From assembly GCA_033762315.1 (NCBI GenBank), contig JANRLS010000177.1:11601-75600 (forward strand): DNA of 64,000 nucleotides, written 5' to 3'. The stretch comes from CAYLLN01 sp033762315. GTDB taxonomy: Bacteria; Planctomycetota; Planctomycetia; Pirellulales; Pirellulaceae. The translations under genes were made by a program, and so were the position numbers. Shown piece by piece: positions 59,968-64,000 of this stretch. The notes under the pieces are model-generated. The model searched no databases, was not told the DNA's origin, and worked only from the letters and a program-made list of their open reading frames with translations. Positions within the stretch are counted from its first letter, which is position 1; every line of letters starts with the position of its first letter.

Positions 59968-62031
59968 CTATCTCGGCAGCGTCAGTACGAACTCCGCGCC
60001 GCCTTCGGCGGGTGATTGCAGCTCCAGCTTGCCCCCCAGGTCGTGCGCGAGCCGCCGACTGAGGGCCAGACCGAGGCCGACGCCGGGGGCGCTGCTCGCC
60101 GCTTCGTGAACCGACTTCGAGAACGGCCGAAAAAGCCGCCTCCGCCCGGCGGCACTGATGCCGGGACCATGATCGCGGAGTGAAATGCGGACTTGCCGCG
60201 GCAGCACCGCGAGGCGGAGGTGGATTTGCTTGTCGCTCGCAGTGGCCGCATATTTGCAGGCGTTATCCACCAGGTTGAACAGAATCTGCTCGACGGCGGC
60301 CGGATCGGTGCAAAGCTCCGTGTCGCGAGTGGGCTCGTCGATCTCAACCAGTAGCTTGAGTTCCGCTCCTTCGGCCCGGTCGGCCAGCCGGCTTTGGCAG
60401 CGATGGAGGAGGCCACCCAGCGTCGTTTCTTCGCGCCTGCCGCCGGGGCGGCCGCGCTCCAGTCGGGCATATTGCAGCACGTTCTCGACGAGGTGCGACA
60501 GCCGATCCGCCTCGGTGCGGAGCGTTTCGAGATAGCGCTGCCGCTGCTGGGCATCGGGCACCATGCCGGCGGCGAGCATTTCGGCATACATGCGGAAGGT
60601 GGTCAGCGGCGTGCGCAGCTCGTGGGTGACCGCCGAGACAAACGCCCCGCGCCGCTCGCTGAGCGTGAGCACGCTTCGCAGCGTCACCGCGGCGGCGAGG
60701 GCCGTCAGCAACAGGCACGACCACGCCACGACGAGCGACACCCGCATCGGCGACCATACGGCCGGCTCGGCGGCGGGCGCTGGCACAATGAGCTGCACCG
60801 GAATTGTCGCCAAGAGCCGCTCGCTGCCGGTGAGCAGGTCGAGCGGAGCGGGGGATAGCTCGACCGCGGGGAGCAAATCGGCCACTTCGGCCTGCAATCG
60901 CTGCTGGAGCGCGTCCCAGTCGAGCCAGCACCCTTGCACGACGGTCTGCCCGCCGACTTCGACCCGCCGGGCGAGTAACAGCTTGTCGCCCAGCCAGAGC
61001 GCCCGGCTGGCCCCTTCGACCACCCGCAGCGGCGGCGGGGCGGCTTTCACGTTCGAGCGCTGCTCGTTGAACTCCTTCTGAGCATAGGCCTGCAGGGCCG
61101 CTTCGCGATTTTGCAGGTCGTTGCCGCCGCGTGTTTGCGACCGCTGCTGGCGGGGGTTTTCGGTGTTCGCGGCAAAGTTGAAGGGAAGCAGCTGCTGACC
61201 TGGGCCACCTTGGAGCGATGACAATCCCTGCTGAGCCGTTGGTTGCTGCGTCACTTGCTGCTGCGTCACTTGTTGCTGGGGTGGTGGCTGCGGCGAGCCC
61301 GGCCCTCCCTGAGGATTGTTTAAGGGGGTGCTGACCGGCTCGGTCGAGTCGTCCAGTTGTGGCGCGCCGACTTGCTGGGCGACTTGCACTTCCGGCGGCG
61401 GCTTGAGCTGGCTGTAATTGTTGTCGATGACCGGGTTCGCCGTTTCCGGTGAGTTGTTGGGAGTTAGCGCGGCCTGCTGACTGGGGGATTCCAGCCTCGG
61501 CAGGTCGCTGTCTGTAACGGAGAGGGGCGAATGCTCGGGCAACAGCGCGAGCAAATCGGCATGGCACAGGGCGGGCCGCAACTCGGCAAGCGACTTCTCG
61601 GCGGCGGCAATTGTTTCGGGACGCGCGCCGTTGGCCGTGGCCCAAGCGCCCAGTTCGCCGGTCGGCGTTTGCGGCGAGGCGATGCGCCCATCGGGATGGA
61701 CCTCGAAGTGGACCCGCACGAATTGCGGCGGCGCGGCGAGGAGCGGCGACAGTTCGCGCGGCTCTTCCCCTTTCTTTCCAGCCGGTTCGCCGGTGGCATA
61801 GGCGGGGCGATAGACAAAATCGGGCCGGGCCGCCTCTTCGGCCAAGAGGGGGGTCAGCAGCGAGTCCATCCGCCACAAGGCGCGGCTCAGGTCTTCTTCC
61901 TGCTCGGCTTGCCGGCGGGCTTGCAGTTCGGCCCGGTCGAGCGCGAGCGCCTTGACCGTCAGCCACGCCAAGGCCGGCGTCACGACCGCCAGGCCGAGCG
62001 CGAAGAGCAGCCAGATTTGCCAGGGACGCAT
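59968..62031 (-). CDS. membrane sensor histidine kinase with Gln/Pro-rich periplasmic region
   Basis: The 687-residue protein has a first membrane helix (IWLLFALGLAVVTPALAWL), a roughly 390-residue extracytoplasmic part and a second helix (LVVAWSCLLLTALAAAVTL). The HisKA domain has His470 in VTHELRTPLTTF, and the HATPase domain has LVDNACKYAA, DHGPGIS and PGVGLGLALSRRL. The extracytoplasmic part contains a low-complexity stretch with VTQQQVTQQ repeats and many Pro and Gly residues. It is the partner of the OmpR-type regulator encoded just upstream. ATG 62031 follows TGAGG. Confidence 0.92.
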   Translation of the reverse strand: MRPWQIWLLFALGLAVVTPALAWLTVKALALDRAELQARRQAEQEEDLSRALWRMDSLLTPLLAEEAARPDFVYRPAYATGEPAGKKGEEPRELSPLLAAPPQFVRVHFEVHPDGRIASPQTPTGELGAWATANGARPETIAAAEKSLAELRPALCHADLLALLPEHSPLSVTDSDLPRLESPSQQAALTPNNSPETANPVIDNNYSQLKPPPEVQVAQQVGAPQLDDSTEPVSTPLNNPQGGPGSPQPPPQQQVTQQQVTQQPTAQQGLSSLQGGPGQQLLPFNFAANTENPRQQRSQTRGGNDLQNREAALQAYAQKEFNEQRSNVKAAPPPLRVVEGASRALWLGDKLLLARRVEVGGQTVVQGCWLDWDALQQRLQAEVADLLPAVELSPAPLDLLTGSERLLATIPVQLIVPAPAAEPAVWSPMRVSLVVAWSCLLLTALAAAVTLRSVLTLSERRGAFVSAVTHELRTPLTTFRMYAEMLAAGMVPDAQQRQRYLETLRTEADRLSHLVENVLQYARLERGRPGGRREETTLGGLLHRCQSRLADRAEGAELKLLVEIDEPTRDTELCTDPAAVEQILFNLVDNACKYAATASDKQIHLRLAVLPRQVRISLRDHGPGISAAGRRRLFRPFSKSVHEAASSAPGVGLGLALSRRLAHDLGGKLELQSPAEGGAEFVLTLPR

Positions 62032-62053
62032 AAAAACCTCAAATTGCAAGCAT

Positions 62054-62154
62054 CAAATCACAAACAAATACGAAATCCAAAGGAGGAAACGTTCTGAAAA
62101 ATGGCGAGAATCATACCTCTTGGACTTTCGTGCTTCGAATTTGTTTGTGATTTG
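62054..62154. repeat. 21-bp near-perfect inverted repeat between regulator and kinase genes
   Basis: CAAATCACAAACAAATACGA plus one base (62054-62074) matches the reverse complement of 62134-62154 at 20 of 21 positions. It fills most of the 138-bp gap between the two genes of the operon and could form a long hairpin in the transcript. Confidence 0.85.
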
Positions 62155-62169
62155 GTTCTTGGTTCTTGG

Positions 62170-62883
62170 TCATTTGTCCTTCGCGATTTGCTTCGCCTTA
62201 AGCATGTATCCCTTCCCCCGCACCGTCAGCAGCACCGCAGGATGCTCGGCATCGTCGTGGAGTTTCTCGCGGAGGCGGGCGACGTGCATGTCGATCGTGC
62301 GGGTCGGCAGGCCGTCGGGACTGATCCGCCAAACGTTCGCCAGCAGCTCGTCGCGGGCAATCGCCCGGTCGCTGTTGGCCGCCAGGTAGCGCAGTAGCTC
62401 CACCTCCCGCTCCGAAAGCTCGCACCGCGTCCCATCTTCATAGCGAATCTCGCGGCGGGCAAAATCGACCGTGCCGGCGGGAATGGCTAGCTCATTGATA
62501 TCGCTCGCCGGCCGCGAGGGGGACCGCCGCAGCACCGCCTCGACCCGCGCCAGCAGTTCCTTCACGCTGAACGGCTTGACAACGTAATCGTCGGCACCGC
62601 TGCGCAGCCCTTCGACCCGGTCGCGCTCTTCGCCGCGAGCGGTGAGGATGATCACCGGCTGGCTGGGGCGGGTCGAGCGGACGGCCCGCAGAATTTCGAG
62701 TCCCCCCTTGCCCGGCAGCACCAGGTCCAAGAGCAACAGATCATACGCCTGCCGCACCGCCATCTCGTGTCCCAGATCGCCGTTGCCCGCCTCCAGCACC
62801 GTATAGCCGACGTACCGCAGCGCATCGACGATCCCCCGGCGGATCGCCGCGTCGTCTTCGACGGTGAGGATGGTTTTGGACAT
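62170..62883 (-). CDS. OmpR/PhoB-family response regulator
   Basis: The 237-residue protein has a receiver domain (VEDDAAIRR, phospho-acceptor Asp53 in LLLLDLVLPG, Lys in DDYVVKPFSVKELL) and a winged-helix DNA-binding domain (CELSEREVELLRYLAANSDR, RTIDMHVARLREKL, LLTVRGKGYML). It is transcribed before the membrane histidine kinase and is its likely partner. The last residues (AKQIAKDK) are encoded by sequence that runs into the repeat-like intergenic DNA. ATG 62883 begins the receiver domain; 14 more open codons upstream belong to a repeat. Confidence 0.93.
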   Translation of the reverse strand: MSKTILTVEDDAAIRRGIVDALRYVGYTVLEAGNGDLGHEMAVRQAYDLLLLDLVLPGKGGLEILRAVRSTRPSQPVIILTARGEERDRVEGLRSGADDYVVKPFSVKELLARVEAVLRRSPSRPASDINELAIPAGTVDFARREIRYEDGTRCELSEREVELLRYLAANSDRAIARDELLANVWRISPDGLPTRTIDMHVARLREKLHDDAEHPAVLLTVRGKGYMLKAKQIAKDK

Positions 62884-62893
62884 ATCAATCCAC

Positions 62894-63108
62894 GCCCGAC
62901 GCGCAAGCGAGGGAATAATCAACACGAACCCGAAGCATCAGCAAGGGAGTGCTTCATCGAAACTTTCCCTCGCTTGCGCTTCGGGCTTGTGTTTCTCGTG
63001 CCCAAGCTCTACTTGGGCACGCACGTTATCGAAGCTCTGCTTCGCGATCAACCGCGGAACCAGGAAGCGGAGCTTCCGAACTTGTGGTCCCAAGCAGAGC
63101 TTGGGACC
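62894..63108. repeat. cluster of palindromic repeats upstream of the OmpR-type operon
   Basis: A 22-bp inverted repeat with one mismatch (62894-62915 with 62965-62986, core CGCTTGCGC) is followed by perfect hairpins: GTGCCCAAG/CTTGGGCAC (62998-63020), CGAAGC/GCTTCG (63030-63044), GGAAGC/GCTTCC (63063-63077) and GGTCCCAAGC/GCTTGGGACC (63086-63108). The last lies 6 bp beyond the dioxygenase stop and may end its transcript. The operon's promoter must lie within this cluster. Confidence 0.85.
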
Positions 63109-63114
63109 AAGGGT

Positions 63115-63810
63115 TTACGTCTTCGCCAGCACCACATCGAAATCCCCCAGCAAAAAGCTGCCGCCGCGGACCTTCACCGGCTGGGGGTCGATGATCAGCG
63201 AGGGCTTAATGAAGCGATCTTTGTCGTTCCAGGGATCGCCGCGAAAATAGAGCTGCGTTACCAGTTTCCGGTAGCCGGGGGCCTGCACCAGGTAATGAAT
63301 GTGGGCCGGCCGCCACTGGCCGTCGCCAATCTGGTAGCGACCCGGCTTCACGGTTTCATACTCGTAATAGCCCGATTCATCGACCACCAAACGGGCTCGG
63401 TTCACGAACACCCCCGCCTGGGGCGGAGCGGCCGGGTCGTCGTTGTCGTACCGACCGGCGGCATTGGCCTGCCAGATGTCGAGAATTGCCCCAGCCAGCG
63501 GCCGCGTCGTATCGAGAGCCCAGACCCGGCCCCGAATCACGAGCGTTTCGCCTGGCTCCAGCGGCGGCGTGATCTTCGCCCGAAACGGCGCTCCAGGGCG
63601 GTGATAGGGCCCAAGAATGTTATCCTCGGTCGCCTTCAAGGTGGCGGGCATTGGTGCCGGCGGAATGGCAAACGGCGCGGCTGAGGGTTCCGGTTCGTCG
63701 CCGCTGGCCGCGGTCGCCAGGACACCGTCACGTAGGACAAGACCCGCCACCCCGGTGGCTGCCAGGCCCCAAGTTCCATTCCGCAGAAAGTCGCGTCGAT
63801 TTGTGAACAT
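63115..63810 (-). CDS. Tat-exported intradiol ring-cleavage dioxygenase
   Basis: The 231-residue protein begins with a twin-arginine signal (NRRDFLRNGTWGLAATG). It has the intradiol dioxygenase core: DIWQANAAGRYDNDD and PGRYQIGDGQWRPAHIHYLV supply the two tyrosine and two histidine ligands expected for non-haem Fe(III). It resembles protocatechuate 3,4-dioxygenase but is a single short chain with a signal peptide. The physiological catechol is unknown. ATG 63810 follows AAGGAT. Confidence 0.88.
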   Translation of the reverse strand: MFTNRRDFLRNGTWGLAATGVAGLVLRDGVLATAASGDEPEPSAAPFAIPPAPMPATLKATEDNILGPYHRPGAPFRAKITPPLEPGETLVIRGRVWALDTTRPLAGAILDIWQANAAGRYDNDDPAAPPQAGVFVNRARLVVDESGYYEYETVKPGRYQIGDGQWRPAHIHYLVQAPGYRKLVTQLYFRGDPWNDKDRFIKPSLIIDPQPVKVRGGSFLLGDFDVVLAKT

Positions 63811-64000
63811 TATCCTTCCCTCTCGCTTATTGTCTTATCGCAAATCACGAAATGCTGCCCGGCAGCGTTCATCCTAACTCGTTGCAGAAAAAGCAGTTAC
63901 ACCATTTTCCGTGACCACAATTCCCGCTCACTTACTATAGTTACTAGAGCGTATTTCAAAACCGTCCTAGGACGACGATGAGGCACGCAAGCTGGACGAA
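63811..64000. other. 190-bp AT-richer region at the window end, no gene seen
   Basis: This stretch upstream of the dioxygenase is AT-richer and should contain its promoter; nothing specific was recognised. No open frame begins here with a ribosome binding site. Confidence 0.4.

Noticed and set aside
62767..63684. 305-codon open frame on the plus strand
   Set aside because: It is antisense to the OmpR-type regulator start and the dioxygenase, and its middle translates only palindromic repeats.

Overview
The window is about 64 kb of high-GC bacterial chromosome, and its gene content points to a planctomycete (Planctomycetota; a Pirellulales- or Gemmatales-like lineage is an inference). The evidence is a set of families typical of that phylum: secreted DUF1080 proteins, Tat-exported Gfo/Idh/MocA oxidoreductases, a PVC-type dehydrogenase and haem protein, a transmembrane TPR protein, a DUF4159 protein beside MoxR and DUF58 genes, and numerous short palindromic repeats between genes. 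No rRNA, tRNA, CRISPR array, transposase or phage module was recognised.

Layout. 0-18 kb: sugar and secreted-protein genes (haem-binding HbpS-like domain, GH63 glycosidase, two DUF1080 proteins, a Tat oxidoreductase, two transglutaminase-like proteins, a probably pyrophosphate-dependent phosphofructokinase, a large secreted protein) around a divergent pair of response regulators (NarL type and NtrC type). 18-27 kb: hisD-hisC-hisB, then a threonine/glycine block (XRE-cupin regulator, tdh, a MntA-HepT toxin-antitoxin pair, kbl, a broken kinase-like gene, a threonine aldolase). 27-34 kb: a TPR membrane protein, an isochorismatase-like hydrolase, an amidohydrolase, a DUF420 protein, truD and a HEAT lipoprotein. 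34.5-42 kb: MoxR and DUF58 genes divergent from a DUF4159 protein, then a repeat-rich zone with a membrane protein and a low-GC ankyrin protein. 42-50 kb: an ExbB-type operon, the PVC-type dehydrogenase and cytochrome pair, a second Tat oxidoreductase and a HAD hydrolase. 50-54 kb: a repeat-rich stretch with an orphan antitoxin, a consensus promoter without an obvious gene, a MITE-like element, small membrane proteins, cutA and a metallophosphoesterase. 54-64 kb: a two-component pair behind a highly structured leader, a single-chain restriction-modification enzyme, a second two-component pair and an intradiol dioxygenase.

Main observation. Palindromic repeats that look intergenic also lie inside reading frames and leave them open. 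They occur in the ATPase domain of a histidine kinase, in the start region and signal peptide of a transglutaminase-like protein, in the N-terminus of the split cytochrome, in the linker of the restriction-modification enzyme, and at the C-termini of a membrane protein and the kinase-like pseudogene. This resembles the protein-coding palindromic elements of Rickettsia. A second strong candidate is the roughly 210-nt leader at 54663-54876: a near-consensus promoter, four hairpins including a terminator-like one, and a Shine-Dalgarno sequence in the last loop, upstream of a response regulator with reversed domain order.
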